Source: Atherix ibis (lineage: Eukaryota; Arthropoda; Insecta; Diptera; Athericidae). From it: a stretch of 64,000 nucleotides of DNA. The DNA lies in assembly GCA_958298945.1 (NCBI GenBank), contig OY282605.1, positions 24,158,811-24,222,810 of the forward strand. Direction: 5' to 3'. Shown piece by piece: positions 1 through 12,255 of the stretch (positions are counted from its first letter, which is position 1; the number at the start of each line of letters is the position of its first letter). The position numbers were made by a program, and so were the translations under genes. The notes under the pieces were generated by a model, which was not told the DNA's origin, ran no database searches, and was given only the letters and a program-made list of their open reading frames with translations.

Positions 1-1145
1 CATTTTCAATAGAAACTCCTCTTCGGATGTCAAGTTTTTAATTAATATTCGAAATAGATTTAAAGCTTACTCTTTCTACTCTTCTTTGTGTATTTTTAAA
101 GATTTTTTTTTTTTTTTTTAAATAAAATTTCCAATAAAACGAATATGAAATTTTTTGTTAAGAAAAAATTCAAATTTTTTTTCGTAACTAATAATTTTTT
201 ATAACTGATAAAAAAGAAAAGGTGTGAAATTTTCTATAAATCAATCTTATCTCGAAAATATAGTGTAATTAAGCGGTTAGAGTAAAATTTATGCGTAGAA
301 ATAATTTTTATAGCTATTACCTGTGTAGGTAGAGTGTGCTATTGATTTTTCATAGAAATATGGTCTATGGGCAGACAAGACAGCACAAATATTTATTGGA
401 CAAATCATAAAAAACTCTTTGAATACAAAAGCTTTCCGAATTAAATAAGAAAATTTTTTTAATCGACTCAAGATGACATATTTTTTTTAAAATTTCCTCA
501 TCAATTGAAGAGGCCAGAATGTCTTCCTATAATAAAATATAAAAATTATTAACTTAATTAATTATGATCTTGTCAAATAGAAAAAAAGAAGATTAAATCA
601 TTAAAATTTATATTTACTATTTTATAAAAATAAAAAAAGTTCTTTAATCGAACTTTGAATCGATTCAAATTGGAAAGTTTTTTTGTAGAAGAAAAAAAAA
701 GCATCGTTTCTATACCAAAAAAAAAAAAATAATAAAATAAAACGCATTCAATAAAATAATTTTTAAATAGTTTTGCGGCTGCCATTCAGGGTGAACGTAG
801 GATGAAATGTGTTATTATCAAATGTGCCCACATCATAACGATTACATCTTTTAAAAACATTTAATTATACTTGTGGCTTCAATTAAATACGATTAACTTT
901 ATTGGAAAATAAATTCAACTTGAAGGAATTTCCGATTTTATTTATTGTATTGTCATTTCTGAGACAATCGAAAATAGTCTGTGGGCTCGCAATTCGTATT
1001 CCATTGAAAATTGAAATTTTTCTAGAACATTGTTCATAAAAAATTTTTTCTATAAAATTTATTATAAATAATTTAAGAAAAAACAATACTTTAAAAAAAA
1101 AATACCTGATCTGTCATATGAAATTAGCAAATTATTTGTTTATAT
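1..1145. other. AT-rich DNA, no feature recognised
   Basis: Poly-A/T-rich sequence with short spurious ORFs of 60-70 codons of low-complexity composition (Phe/Lys/Asn). No motif, repeat unit or splice-linked coding potential was seen. Confidence 0.5.
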
Positions 1146-2218
1146 AGGGTTTTCCAATAAGAGTAATATGATTTCTAAGTGACGTTTCGGCCATTTGTAA
1201 TATGTCATGAGCTGTCATTTTTTTTTCATTGTATTCAGTAGTGTTTACAATTTTATCATTGAGAGATATATGCAAGAACAACGTTTACAAATTATTCAAT
1301 TTTATTATCAACATAATCGTTCTCCAATTGCAACTTTTCGTGCGTTTTTGCCATTTTATGGTCGTAACAATCGTCTAACTGTGCTTGCTATTCGTCGAAT
1401 TGTTAAAAATTTCGAGCGTACATTTTCTTTAACATACATTAAGACAAAAAACCGCTCGAAATAATGAAAATATTGCTGCCGTTCAGGCAAGTGTTACTGA
1501 AGACCGCAATTTGTCGATTCCAAGACGTTCTCAAGAATTGGGACTGTCTCAAACCACAACCTGGCAGATTTTGAGAGAGGATTTGGGCTTGCATCCGTAT
1601 AAAATTATTATCACTCAAGAACTGAAGTCAATGGACCACCGTAAACGTCGTGAATTTGCTGATTTTGTCTTGGAACAATTTGAAAACGATAACGATTTTT
1701 TTAAGAAAATCATCTTCTCCGATGAGGCTCATTTTCATCTGAGTGGTGCGGTAAATAAACAAAACTGTCGGTTCTGGTGCGAAGAAAATCCACAAATTAT
1801 TCATGAACACCCATTACATTCACCTAAATTGACCAGTTTGGTGTGGTTTTTGGTCTGGTGGAATCATCCGTCCGTACTTCTTTCGAAATGAAGCGGTATA
1901 GATCGATGATAACCAACTTTTTATGACCGAAATTGGAAAAAGTTGATCTTAACAACATCTGGTTGTAACAAGACGGGGCTACGTGCCACACAGCACGTGC
2001 AACAACCGAGAAAAGTTTGTAGATTCGATTATTTTAAGAAATTGTCACATTGAATGGCCTCCAAGAACTTGTAATTTACCACCATTAGACTATTTCTTGT
2101 GGGGTTATTTGAAGTCATTGATTGTACTTCACATTTAATAAAAAACATTTGAGTTTCCTTAACAATTAGTGTGTGTTTTTTTTAAAAAGAAATCATAACA
2201 CTCTTATTCGAAAACCCT
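1146..2218 (+). mobile_element. Tc1/mariner-superfamily element (family A) with long TIRs
   Basis: The left end AGGGTTTTCCAATAAGAGT and the right end, read in reverse, AGGGTTTTCGAATAAGAGT match over about 19 bases, and similarity continues into TATGATTTCT on both sides. The element is 1.07 kb. It encloses a broken transposase on the plus strand. TA lies at or next to each end (ATATAG on the left, TTTACA on the right), but the exact boundary is ambiguous by one base. Related fragments occur at 23585, 47815, 59440 and 62880. Confidence 0.85.
1270..2140 (+). pseudogene. Tc1/mariner transposase, frameshifted (family A)
   Basis: The reading starts MQEQRLQIIQFYYQHNRSP (helix-turn-helix region). 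It stops at 1464 and resumes in another frame from about 1455 with NENIAAVQASVTEDRNLSIP through SQTTTWQILREDLGLHPYKI. The first catalytic Asp is in FSDEAHF (about 1718-1740). After a frameshift near 1855 the second Asp appears in QDGATCHTA (about 1969-1995) and the third in PPLDYFLWGY (about 2079-2110). The second and third Asp are about 38 residues apart, a DDxD arrangement of the maT/DD37D type; the exact spacing is blurred by an indel. It is not functional. Confidence 0.85.
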
Positions 2219-2569
2219 TTACAAAAAAGCTTTATCCAATTTGAGCTTTTGAAAGTAAACATAAATCAAATATACTTTAAAATGCAGATTTTTATATAAC
2301 TTTTATTATAATAGATTGCGTAAACTTTGCCAAAATATATGTACTATAATATTATTTAAATAATATCCACAAAACTCCTTTTGAGATGATTTTCGATGGG
2401 TTCTTTTATGCACAGTTCATAATCAGGTGCAAAAAAGTCATCAATTGACTTTAGAGCCATCTATTGGACAATTTTCGATTCCTGAAAAAAAATCTTTTTG
2501 CAATTTATTTTGAAAGTGAAAAAAAAATTAAAAAAAGTAAAAATATTTAGAATTATTGAAATTTTATTG
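2219..2569. repeat. Ancient dispersed repeat, copy 1
   Basis: The stretch around 2415-2480 contains GCACAGTTCATAATCAGGTG and TCATCAATTGACTTTAGAG. In inverted orientation these match 19745-19805 (CTCTAAAGTCAATTGATAAC, CACTTGAACCGGAACTGTGC). Another copy may contribute to 47640-47790. The family is not identified, and no coding sequence is seen. Confidence 0.5.
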
Positions 2570-3092
2570 GATGTACAAATGGAAAACCACCGTTTTTTTT
2601 CTTCAAAATTTGAGGCTTTATTGTGAAAAAGTGCTCCTATATTCATGCTTCAAAGTATTGTCTATCGCAAGCAACAATCTTTATGGAAGCATATGGATTC
2701 CATGTTTAAAAAAAACTGCTCGTCTTTTGATGCAATCCACGAATGGACCCAATTTTTGGTTTCTTCGTAAGATCAGAAGTGCTGCTCAGCCAGGCCACGC
2801 GTCATCGATCGGAAGAGTTAGAGTCGGAATTGGCGCTGTCGGGTGAATATGGCATGTGGGGCAGGACGTTGCATTTTAGTATTTCCAGGTAAGTTTTAGC
2901 TTTGCCGTGTCTTTGCTTCAATGCTCGGCTCAAACGCATCAATTGTGTTCGGTAATGGTCGTTTTTCCTTCAATACTCGGCTCAAACGCATCAATTGTGT
3001 TCGGTAACGAGCAACTGCGATGCTTTTACTCAGTTACAACAGCTCATAATATACCACGCCAAGCTGGTCCCAATAAATAAATAGCACATAAG
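2570..3092 (-). mobile_element. Mariner 3' half, with TIR, abutting a minisatellite
   Basis: The end near 2572-2600 (TTGGATGTACAAATGGAAAA and CCACCGTTT) matches the mariner end at 22870-22908 and 23313-23343. Reading the minus strand, degraded C-terminal mariner sequence is visible up to 2830 (antisense of the QHF, SYE and GQYFE regions). A short segment with TCAAACGCATCAATTGTGTT is duplicated about 52 bp apart at 2933 and 2985. The mariner sequence ends in the minisatellite beginning near 3090. Confidence 0.7.
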
Positions 3093-3880
3093 ACCATTTG
3101 TGGACAAATAATGTCCTTAGTTGTATTTTTGAGGTCCAAAAATTAGGTTTTCAAAGATAATTTGTTTATGCATTTTTTGTAATTTTTATTAGTCCTGAAA
3201 TCATAATTCTAAGCATCACGTCACTGAGGACCGATTTTCGATACAATAATGTCCTTAGCTATATTCTTGGGGTCCAAAGAGCTGATTTTGTAGGAACATT
3301 TTTCAGCGCATTTATTGTCATTTTAATTAGTTGTGAAATGATAATTCTAAGCGTCACGTTACTAAAGACCATTTGTCGACAATAATGTCCTAAGCTATAT
3401 TCTTGGGGTCCAAAGAGCTGCTTTAATAAAGTAATTTTTTTACGTATTTATTGTCACTTCAATTAGTCCTAAAATCATAAGTCTAAGCGCCACGGCACTA
3501 AACAACGATTGACGATAATAATGTCCTTAGCTATATTCTTGGGGTCCGAAGATGTTGTTTTGGAGAAAAAAATTGTGTTTGTTGTTGTCATTTTAATTAG
3601 TCCTGAAATGATAATTCCCAGCGTTAAGATACTAAAGACCATTTGTGGATAGTAATGCCCTTATCTATATTTCTGAGGTCCGAAAAAACTGTTTTAGGGG
3701 AAAATTTTTTGTGTATTCGTTGCCATTTTAATTAGTCTTGAAATGATAATTACCAGCGTTATGATACTAGAGATTATTTGTCGACAACAATGTCCTTAGC
3801 TGTATTCAAGCTCAAGACCTCTCAACGTGACCACATCAGAGAATTAAAAAGGAAATTCATATTCAAATTCACTACGCATC
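3093..3880. repeat. ~136-bp minisatellite array A, about 5.5 units
   Basis: Starts of the motif AATGTCCTTAGCTATATTCT recur near 3110, 3248, 3384, 3519, 3654 and 3790, a period of about 136 bp. Each unit contains CTTGGGGTCCAAAGAGCTG, a T-rich stretch, TTGTCA, AATTAGTCCTGAAATGATAA and CTAAAGACCATTTGTCGACA. The array ends in a non-repeated tail (about 3800-3880: CTCAAGACCTCTCAACGTGA to TTCATATTCAAATTCAC). It interrupts mariner sequence. Confidence 0.9.
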
Positions 3881-4690
3881 AGTTGTGTTCGGTAGCGAGC
3901 TTCTGGTTGCAACAGCTTATAATATACCACGCAGAGCTGGTCCCACCAAATACATAGCATGAGCTTCGAGCCTTGGACGGCTTAACTTGCCCGTCGATGT
4001 TGATGCATGGCCACGGCGCCCCAACGATTTTCTTCGCTTTGAATTATTATAATGGATCCACTTTTCATCGCCAGTCACAATACGATGCAGAAAATTCTTC
4101 CTTTTTAACGTTGAAGGAGCTGTTGGCACATGAAAACGCCATTTGTTGTCTCTCGGCTTTAACTTGTATGGCACTCAAGTTCCTTGCTTTCGGATTATTC
4201 TCATGACTTCCAAACGATGAAAAATAGCTTGTTGAGTCATGCTCAATGAATCTGCAAGTTCCTGATGGATTTGACGTGAATCTTCAATAGGTAATGCCTC
4301 TAATTCTGCGTCTTCAAACTTTCGTGACGCTCTTGTCTTCCAAGGCGAAATTACCACTTTTGTAACATTGGACCCATTCGTGACACCTTCTCTCACTAAA
4401 ATAAGCCTCACCATAAGTTGCTACGATCATTCGACGCTCCGCAGCCGCAGATTCTTTTCGAATTGTAGGCAAAAAGCAAAATTTTTCGCAAAGGATGCTT
4501 ATTTGGCTCGAATTTCGGCATTTTCCCTGACAAAAAAATATAGAACGCCGATAAAAAAAATTATAAAAAGTAATGATGAGAAGTTGTTGACAGATGCCTA
4601 AGCTTACGATTTGACGTTTCTGATCTGATATTTTGGACCAGCATTTACCCGTGGCGCCATCTATTGAAAAATGCCATCATAAAAATCAGA
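3881..4690 (-). pseudogene. Mariner transposase relic, N-terminal and central part
   Basis: On the minus strand 4414-4175 encodes KFEDAELEALPIEDSRQIHQ then ELADSLSMTQQAIFHRLEVM, the mariner helix-turn-helix region. 4174-3917 encodes FLHRIVTGDEKWIHYNNSKR (first catalytic Asp in TGDEKW) followed by GHASTSTGKL. It is frameshifted at the join. The 5' end near 4654 has GCGCCATCTATTGAAAAATG, matching the other copy at 22856. Its lower-coordinate end repeats about 100 bp of mariner also present at 2984-3090, on the other side of the minisatellite. Confidence 0.88.
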
Positions 4691-5039
4691 ATTTGCTTTT
4701 GCATATATTGTATTATCCAATTTAGGTGCTAGAAAACTAAATAAAATCATTTAAAATTAAGATATTGGTTTTTAAATGCACTATAGTTTTAGAATTGTTT
4801 GCATAAATACTATCATTTATGTAGTCTTACAAGAAAAAGTTTAACGGCATCAAATTCTACGATCTTGGAGTCCTGTTCACATCAGCAAATCTCGCAACGA
4901 GGAATTCTGCGAATATTTCGTGTAATAAAGTCAAAATTTGTCGTGTTTCCAATACCTTTTTTTTTGAATAAAGAAACATGTAAAGAAATTAAAAAACAAT
5001 TACAAGCCTTTAAAAAAGATGATGCACCTTCGATGGGAA

Positions 5040-5400
5040 CCATTCGGTGTTCGGTTAATGCAGTTGAGCGCGGCTGAAGAGGTCAATTCGAAAAATATGA
5101 TCAACAAAAACCATAATATTGTCCGCTAATCGACTGTCATATAAAGATCGGAATATAACTTTAATGGAAAACATCTCAATTGCGGTTGTGAAAAATATCC
5201 TTTTAAAAAAATTTGGTGTCACGATTGTGAAAGTTTGATCAAAACTGGAATCGTGTAACAACTTTGGAACAGTCTTGGTCATGTTTAAGCGCAGTTAGAT
5301 TGACTTTCTGCAACATTTTATGATAGTTGATGAAACATGGACCCATCACTACATGCATCCTCGTTTCAACCGCTGTCACAAAACGTAGGACAGGCCGTGT
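5040..5400 (+). pseudogene. Mariner transposase relic (different lineage)
   Basis: Heavily decayed. The clearest piece is MIVDETWTHHYMHPRFN at about 5320-5368, corresponding to the first catalytic Asp block (VDETW.HHY) of mellifera/irritans-like mariners. Upstream, about 5090-5310, only scattered likeness remains. Segment 4691-5040 holds an AT-rich stretch (TATCCAATTTAGGTGC) and an ORF I do not recognise. Confidence 0.6.
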
Positions 5401-5635
5401 TTGAAAGAAAATAAAAAGGAAATCTTTTACAGATGCTAAAGAAATACAGAACCCTCAAAATTTTAACTATTAAAACTCATTTTTCTGTTCTTAAAATAGG
5501 CCTACCCATGAGACCACAGGAAGGTACTACTACAGTGGAAACAGACTGGCTTCAAGCCTATTATCCTATCTCGGCTGTAGGCTGGCCTTTTCTCACTCTT
5601 TCCTCATAACGAAGATTTTATAATATTCGGGATGT
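5401..5635. other. Unique, somewhat GC-richer segment between relic and array
   Basis: Contains AGGCCTACCCATGAGACCAC and neighbouring sequence of normal complexity that does not recur in the window. No coding frame is convincing. Confidence 0.4.
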
Positions 5636-6610
5636 GTGTTCAGCTACTAGACAGATTTATTTTTAGCTATGTTATTGGGGTCCAAAAAGTTGGATTCGTA
5701 GGGAAATTGTTTTGCGCATTTATTATCACTTCAATTATTTCTAAAATGATAATTCGAAGTGCGCCGACAATAATGTTCTTAGCTATATTCTTGGGGTCCC
5801 AAAAGCTGCTTTAAGAAGGTAATTTTTTTGGGCATTTGTTGCCACTTCAATTAGTCATGAAATGATAATTCCAAGCGTCACGACACTAAAAACTATTTGT
5901 CAAGAATAATGCCCATAGCTATATTCTTGGGGTTCAAAAATCTAGTTTTCGAAGTAATTTTTGTGTGCATTTTTTGTAATTTTTATTAGTCCTGAAATGA
6001 TAATTCTAAGCGCCATATTACTATAAACCATTTGTGGACAATAATGTCGTTAGCTATTTCCTTGGGGTCCAAAGAGATAGTTTGGAGGAAAATTTTTGTG
6101 TGCATTTGTTGTAACTTCAATTAGTCCTGAAATCATAATTGTAATCGTCACGATAGTAAAGAGCATTTGTCGGCCATAATGCCCTTAGCTATATTCTTCG
6201 GGTCCAAAAATCTCCTTTAAGAAGGTAATTTTTTTGGGTATTTGTCGTCACTTTAATTGGTCCTGAAATCATTATTCTAAGTGTCACGTCACTAAAGACC
6301 GATTGTCGACAATAATGTCCTTAGCTAAGTCTTGGGGTCCAAACAGGTTGGTTTGGAGGGATTTTTTTGTGTGCATTTGTTGTCACTTTAATTAGTTCTG
6401 AAATGATAATTCCCCGCGTCACGATACTAAAGACCATTTGGCGCCAATAATGCCCTTAGCTATATTCTTGGGGTCCAAAGAGCTGATTTCGTAAAGGCAT
6501 TTTTAAGCGTATTTGTTGTCATTTTAGTTAGTCCTTGGCTGTATTCCATCTCAAGACCTCTCAGTATGACCACATCAGAGGATAAAAAAGAAAATTCATA
6601 TTCAAATTCA
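5636..6610. repeat. ~136-bp minisatellite array B, about 7 units
   Basis: Same unit and CTTGGGGTCC subtype as array A, with unit marks near 5655, 5770, 5913, 6046, 6178, 6317 and 6448. It ends (6533-6605) with the same tail as array A: GGCTGTATTCCATCTCAAGA, CCTCTCAGTATGACCACATC and TTCATATTCAAATTCAC. Confidence 0.9.
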
Positions 6611-8555
6611 CCCTTAATTTTTGTCCTACAAGTGGGGCAGGACGTATCAAAGTCCAGTTGAAAGCGATAAAAGTATGCACCCTTTAACACTCATGCCTTG
6701 TCAGAATTTGAGTCATATTGTGGTTCACTTCTCCAAGACCTCTTCCATTCCACGTGGCTATATCATGAATATGGGTTTTTCTTAAAAAAAGGATTGTAGT
6801 CCTAAAGTGTAGATTTGCTTTCTAAAAATAAAAAAAATTCCAATGCTGATAATATCAGTCAATTAGTAAATAAAAAAGGAGCAAGGAGGTCCTAGTAGTA
6901 TCGAAATTCGGTAAGCAATTTTAAATTCATAACAAAGTTTTAGCAAAATACGATTTTTCATTAAAATATCATCAACCATTTTTGGCCTTATTGAGATGGG
7001 ATACTTTCGTTTTAAGGATAGAGAAAATCATTTTAAAAATTTTATAAATTAATCCAATATTCAAGAATATAAAAATTTTCAATAAATTCCAGTTTTTCTT
7101 ATATCTTTGTTAGGATTTTTCCAATAATGCCATTTTAAAATTATCAAAATTAAAGCAGTTGTTACTCTCGATTTCAAAAGAGACTGTTAAAAAAATAATT
7201 GACAGAAGTCATAAATTATTAGTTGAATGCTAAAATCTACTTAAATATTTATAGCATTTTAAGAGGAATTAACATATTTGCACAATTTACACTGCAGGCG
7301 ATTATTTACATAGAAAATGTTTGAAAAAGTAAATAAGGCAATCGATTTTGCTCTTAAGTACATAAATTTTCTTTAGAAATAATATTCGTAAAGTGTGAAA
7401 ATATTATATAATCAAAATGAGTGGAAAAGAAATTATTTTTAATATGAATAGGATGGGTAAAGGGGGGGGGGGGGAAGAGGAGGTTATTCGTCTTGAATTG
7501 AAGTCAAAGAAAGATAAATCGTGCGTATAATCGTGAATCGATTGTTCACCTCTTATATTAAATAGTTTATAAATTGTGCATATCATTAACCATATTATTT
7601 TTTGGCGACTATCGTCATAGCTGAGGCTTCTAAGTCTAGTGAATATGGCTGGCCTCTTGTCTAGAGAGCATGCAAAACGCTAGAGTCAGACCAGACCGCC
7701 TACGATTTTAATATTATCGGACGAGGCCCTATCTTTTTTTTTTAAATATAAATTCTCTCAAAGACTTAGTGGGTTCAAAAAGTCATCAAATGTGATACGA
7801 GTAGTTCCAGTTTTCGTTTTCAACCACTGCACTTTTAGACACAACTTTGAATTCCGTTCGATTTGATTAAATTCTGCCAACGCAAAATTCTCCTAAGACT
7901 GGTTCTAGTCGCCACAAATATGCACTTCTATGGAAAATTGTTTAAATAAATTTCAAAAAATTTTTTTTTACTTGCTTTAAGGTCTTTTATACCAGCAAAG
8001 TGTACTTCTGCTCGAGTGTATCTTGATGAAGAAAAAAAACAGTTTTATGACAATATCGTCTTCCTCCATTAACCACAAAAGTAATTACGAATCCAATTTA
8101 CTTGTTTTAAAAGACAAACGAACAGACACATACAAACAGATAATATCAAAAGATACCAAAACAGAAAACAAAAACAAAATAAATGAATCATGATTATGCA
8201 TATGGCGATTTTCGATTAATCAATTGATTCACGAACAGATTCAGAAGATAAAAGGTGTACGCGCAATCGGCCCCATATGGTTAGATTTTGGATTTTATGT
8301 CGCAATCGAAAACGTTTCGAAGATTATTTATTCACATAATCGGTTAACAACATTGAAGACTATCTAATTATGCATTTTACACCTAATTTTTATATAAATT
8401 CAAGCTAGTAATTAAGAAAGTTTCAGAAAAAGAAAGCAGGTAAAAAAAAATCCAAAAATATTGTCTGACACAAACGGTTTTGTGTGAATAAGTTTTAATT
8501 TTTTTTTCGGTCAAAAAACTGGAGTGTTAATAAATCGAAAATTTAATTATTTATT
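6611..8555. other. AT-rich intergenic DNA, no gene recognised
   Basis: Includes a poly-G run at about 7461-7473 and a higher-complexity stretch at 7600-7735 (TAGCTGAGGCTTCTAAGTCT onwards) of unknown nature. A further apparently unique segment is 8190-8350 (CAATCGGCCCCATATGG). Short ORFs here (6460-6690 minus, 7404-7586 minus) show no family signature. Confidence 0.4.
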
Positions 8556-10165
8556 CCTGAGGTCCAAAGAGTTGACTTTAGGAGAAAATTTCGTGTGCAT
8601 TTAATTATATTACAGAGGTCCAAAAAGATGGTATCGGAGGAAAATGTTGTGTGTTTTCGTTAATGGTAACACTAAAGACCAATTGTCGAAAATAATGTCC
8701 AAAAATCCTGAGGTCCAAAAATCTGGTTTTAGAAGAAATTAGTTTTGTGCATTTTTTATAATTTTAGTTAGTTCTGAAATGATAATGTCACGACACTAAA
8801 TATCAATTGTCGACAATAATGTCTTTGGACCTCAGTTATATTCATGAGGTCCAAAGAGCTGGTTTCGTAGAAATTTTTTTTTGCGCGTTTGTTGTCACTT
8901 AAATTCTTTTTTAAATGATAATTCTGAGTGCCATGATACTTAAGATCATTTCTAGATAATAATGTCCTTACATATATTCCTGAGGTCCAAAACTCTGATT
9001 TTAGAAAAAAAAATTATGCATTTTTTGTAATTTTCATTAGTTCTGAAATGATAATGCTAAGCGTTACAACACTATCGACCTATTTTCGATAATAATGCCC
9101 TTACATATATTCCTAAGGTCCAAAAATCTGGTTTTCGAAGTAATTTTTTTGTGCATTTTTTATAATTTTAGTTAGTTCTGAAATGATAATTCTAAGCGTT
9201 ACGATACTAAAGACCAATTGTCAACAATAATGTCCTTAGCTATATTCCTGAGGTCTAAAACGCTGGTTTCGTTAGGAAATTTTTTGAGTGTTTGTTGTCA
9301 CTACATTTATTTTTGAAATGATAATTCTAAGCATCACGACCCTAAAGACCATTCGTGGACAGTAATATCGTAAGCTATATTTTTGAGGTCCAAAAATGTG
9401 GTCTTAGACGATTTTTTTGGGTATTTATTGTAATTTCAGTTTGTCCTGAAATAATAATTTGAAGCGCCATTAAATTAAAGACTATTTGTTGGCAATAATG
9501 TCCTTAGCTAAATTCCTGAGGTCCAAAGAGCTGGTTACGTAGGGTAATTTTTTGCGCGTTTGTTGTCACTTCAATTATTTCTGAACTGATAATTCTAAGC
9601 AACATGACCCTAAAGACCATTTGTGGACAGTAATACCGTCACCGATATTCCTAAGGTGCAAAAATGTGGTCTTAAACGATTTTTTTTGGGTCATTATTGT
9701 AATTTTATTTAGTCATGAAATAATAATTTGAAGCGCCATAAAAGTAAAGACCATTTGTTGGCAATAATGTCCTTACTTGTATTCCTGACGGCCAAAGATT
9801 TGGTTTCCTAGGAAAATTTTTTTTGCACGTTTGTTGTCACTTTAATTAGTTCAAAAATAATAATTCTCAGCGTTGCGATACTAAAGACTATTTGTCGGCA
9901 ATAATGTCCTTACATTTATTCCTGAGGTCCAAAAAAGAAATTTTTTTACGCGTTTGTTGTTTCTTTAAATATTTCTGAAATGCTAGGTCTAAGCGCCATG
10001 ACACAAAAGACCATTTGTGGACAGGTTTTTTCTTAGCTATATTTCTGAGGTCCAAAAATCTGCTTTTAGAAGGTATTTTTTTTGGGCATTTGTTATCAAT
10101 GTCCTTAGCTGTATTCCATTTTCAAATTCACTAAATAAAATTCATTTTCAAATTCACTATCGATT
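8556..10165. repeat. ~136-bp minisatellite array C, about 12 units
   Basis: The GGTCCAAA mark recurs near 8561, 8711, 8848, 8985, 9117, 9250, 9388, 9520, 9651, 9790, 9925 and 10050. The unit is homologous to arrays A and B, but most copies have ATTCCTGAGGTCCAAA where A and B have ATTCTTGGGGTCCAAA, so it is a separate subfamily. It ends ATGTCCTTAGCTGTATTCCA then TTTTCAAATTCACT, a shortened version of the shared tail. Confidence 0.9.
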
Positions 10166-11214
10166 TTATTTTTTAGTAAATTCAACTTTTTTGCTTACAA
10201 ATTCCAAAAAATTTCTTAAAATTAAATTCTTTAATTTATTTTAATTATATTGGAAATTTTGGTTTTGTTTTTGTTTTTATTTTTATGCATTCAATAAGTA
10301 ACTACTCAGTTTGTCAATCAAGCAAACTTATACTCTTGACCTTAAATGTGCTGTGCTGTTTTTTTTTTAAGTTGAAGAATACAAGTTGGATTGATTGAAA
10401 AACTGAGTTGTTATTCTAATATTGTACGTAGATGAAAATTATTACCGAAATTTTATTAGAGAATGCAACGACGATTAATTCAATAAAAACAATAACACTC
10501 ATCGACATTATCGCAACCAAAATTAATTTTTATTAAGTAGAAAAAAGTGAAAAATCGACATTTTTCGCAACCAAAATTAATTTTTATTAAGTAGAAAAAA
10601 GTGAAAGCAATTTCCCATCTTCTAATGGTCATTTTTGGTAATTTTTGAAATCTTTTTCTTTAAAAAATTTAAAAAATCATAATAGATGATGAATAAGATA
10701 ATAAAAGAACAGAAAATCTCTTAAAATTTATGCTTATTCTAGAAGTTTTTTGCTGTAATTTGGAAATTTTCTTCTTAGTTATTACGTTTTTTTTAGTATT
10801 TTTTTATCATTAACTTTTTTAGAATTGAGGAAGTTGCATAATAAATATTCTCTATAATAAAAAAATACCGTATATAATTGGGGACCCTGACCAGATTTAT
10901 TCAAGAACTTTTATAATTCGGTTAATATCAGACATAAAAAAGAGGTTATCCATTTCGCTATATAAAAAGTATAGTCATATTATTTGAAAATTTTTATATA
11001 AATATATAAATTAAGATAAATTATTTTTTAGAATAAAATTTGCCATTTTATAATAAAATAAGTTTAACTGCCAAATAATATTTTTACATTGTCGAAACTT
11101 TTTACAAAAGTGGGTGGTAATTCTGCCTTAACATTGTTTCGGGATTTACGAGGAAAATTTTCATCAATTCAATGCCGTTGCACTATTTATTATAAAAATA
11201 CATAAACTTTTATA
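10166..11214. other. AT-rich DNA with a short tandem duplication
   Basis: A ~54-bp unit (CGCAACCAAAATTAATTTTT with ATTAAGTAGAAAAAAGTG) is duplicated at about 10503-10612. No genes were seen. Confidence 0.5.
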
Positions 11215-11500
11215 CTTATACAGATAATTTTTAAACTTTAGAGCATTTAAAAAACAAAATCTGTCCAGTAATGGCTGAATTACAGCCAGAAATATTCGAA
11301 AAAGTCTTCGAAAATCAGCTTAAAAGGATCAATTCCAACAAGAAGTTCGGCGCCTCATATTTAAAGAATATTAGTATTATAATAGAATGGCAAGATTAAA
11401 AAAATATAATTAATTAAAAATTTTGTTAATATTACTATTAAAAGTATGTTTAATTTAACTTTACTTTCCAAAGCTTAAATTGGATAATACATCAGTAAGA
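11215..11500. repeat. Dispersed repeat sharing sequence with 19355-19560 and 59170-59290
   Basis: All three stretches align around an AAATTTTAGAGCATT-like start, CCAACAT or CTGTCC, GTAATGGCCGAAATT-like sequence and TTAAAAGGATCAAATCC-like sequence. In two of them this is followed by an AATGGCAAAATTTTA block and a CTTTCCAAAGCTTAAATTGG or equivalent. They are old, divergent copies of a non-coding repeat; the class is unknown. Confidence 0.55.
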
Positions 11501-12255
11501 TAAGATGCAAAATAAATAGTTCGGGAAGAAGTATTTTTATTTTACAATATCCCTCAAACACTACCACATCAATAGAAAGGATCATTTGCCGATTGCCAAT
11601 GTGAATATTATAATTGTTCCCCTACTTTGGATACGATGTTGTTTGTTGCCCACACATTTGTAATTTATTTGAGATGCTAAGAAAATCTTGTCCATTTGAG
11701 GTTATGGTCGTCATGACGTCATCATTATAAATACAATATCAAAGAGATCATTAATATTTGCAGTTTTCTTCTCTGTCTTTCTCTTTTTTGTAAAGGCATG
11801 AGAGACGAACAAGCGATTCGATTTGACTTGATCGCTGATCTACCGACCGACAGTCGGTGGTGGTCGTTTTTTAAAGTACAATTCGACTTTTATGGGCAAA
11901 TTGATAGAATCGAGTTTTTACAGTCTCGCCCACAAATGCCTATAGTCACCTTCCGCCTCTGCCAGATCGCCTATCATAGATTATTATGAACTGCCAACTA
12001 TTCTAGATACACTCTACCTTTTGTAGATACGAGCATATGACGACGAACTGTAAGAAATTCCAATTACTCGACTTCATTTAGAAAATATTAAAGAATTAAA
12101 ACACAACAAATTAGATATTTCCATTACAGGGTATTACAAAAAGTCAACAAAAATTTTTTTGTTTTTAATTACATGATTTGTTAATTATTTTTTTCTTTTG
12201 CCAATTCCAATAATAAAAATAAGAATTTCTTTTTTAAAAAGACCTCGTTAAATAA
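11501..12255. other. Apparently unique DNA, no clear gene
   Basis: The 63-codon ORF at 11798-11989 has balanced composition (MRDEQAIRFDLIADLPTDSR onwards), but it has no recognisable domain and no splice-linked extension was found. A real small gene or an exon of one cannot be excluded. Confidence 0.3.

Noticed and set aside
4799..5077. 92-codon plus-strand ORF
   Set aside because: Normal composition but no family resemblance, and the adjacent DNA is a decayed mariner; no support as a host gene.
7600..7735. Possible tRNA-derived SINE
   Set aside because: Higher complexity and a following T-run, but no A/B box pair could be identified and no second copy is in the window.
3093..10165. Helitron origin for the 136-bp arrays
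   Set aside because: No CTRR end with a preceding hairpin and no TC start could be pointed to; only the shared tail is supported.
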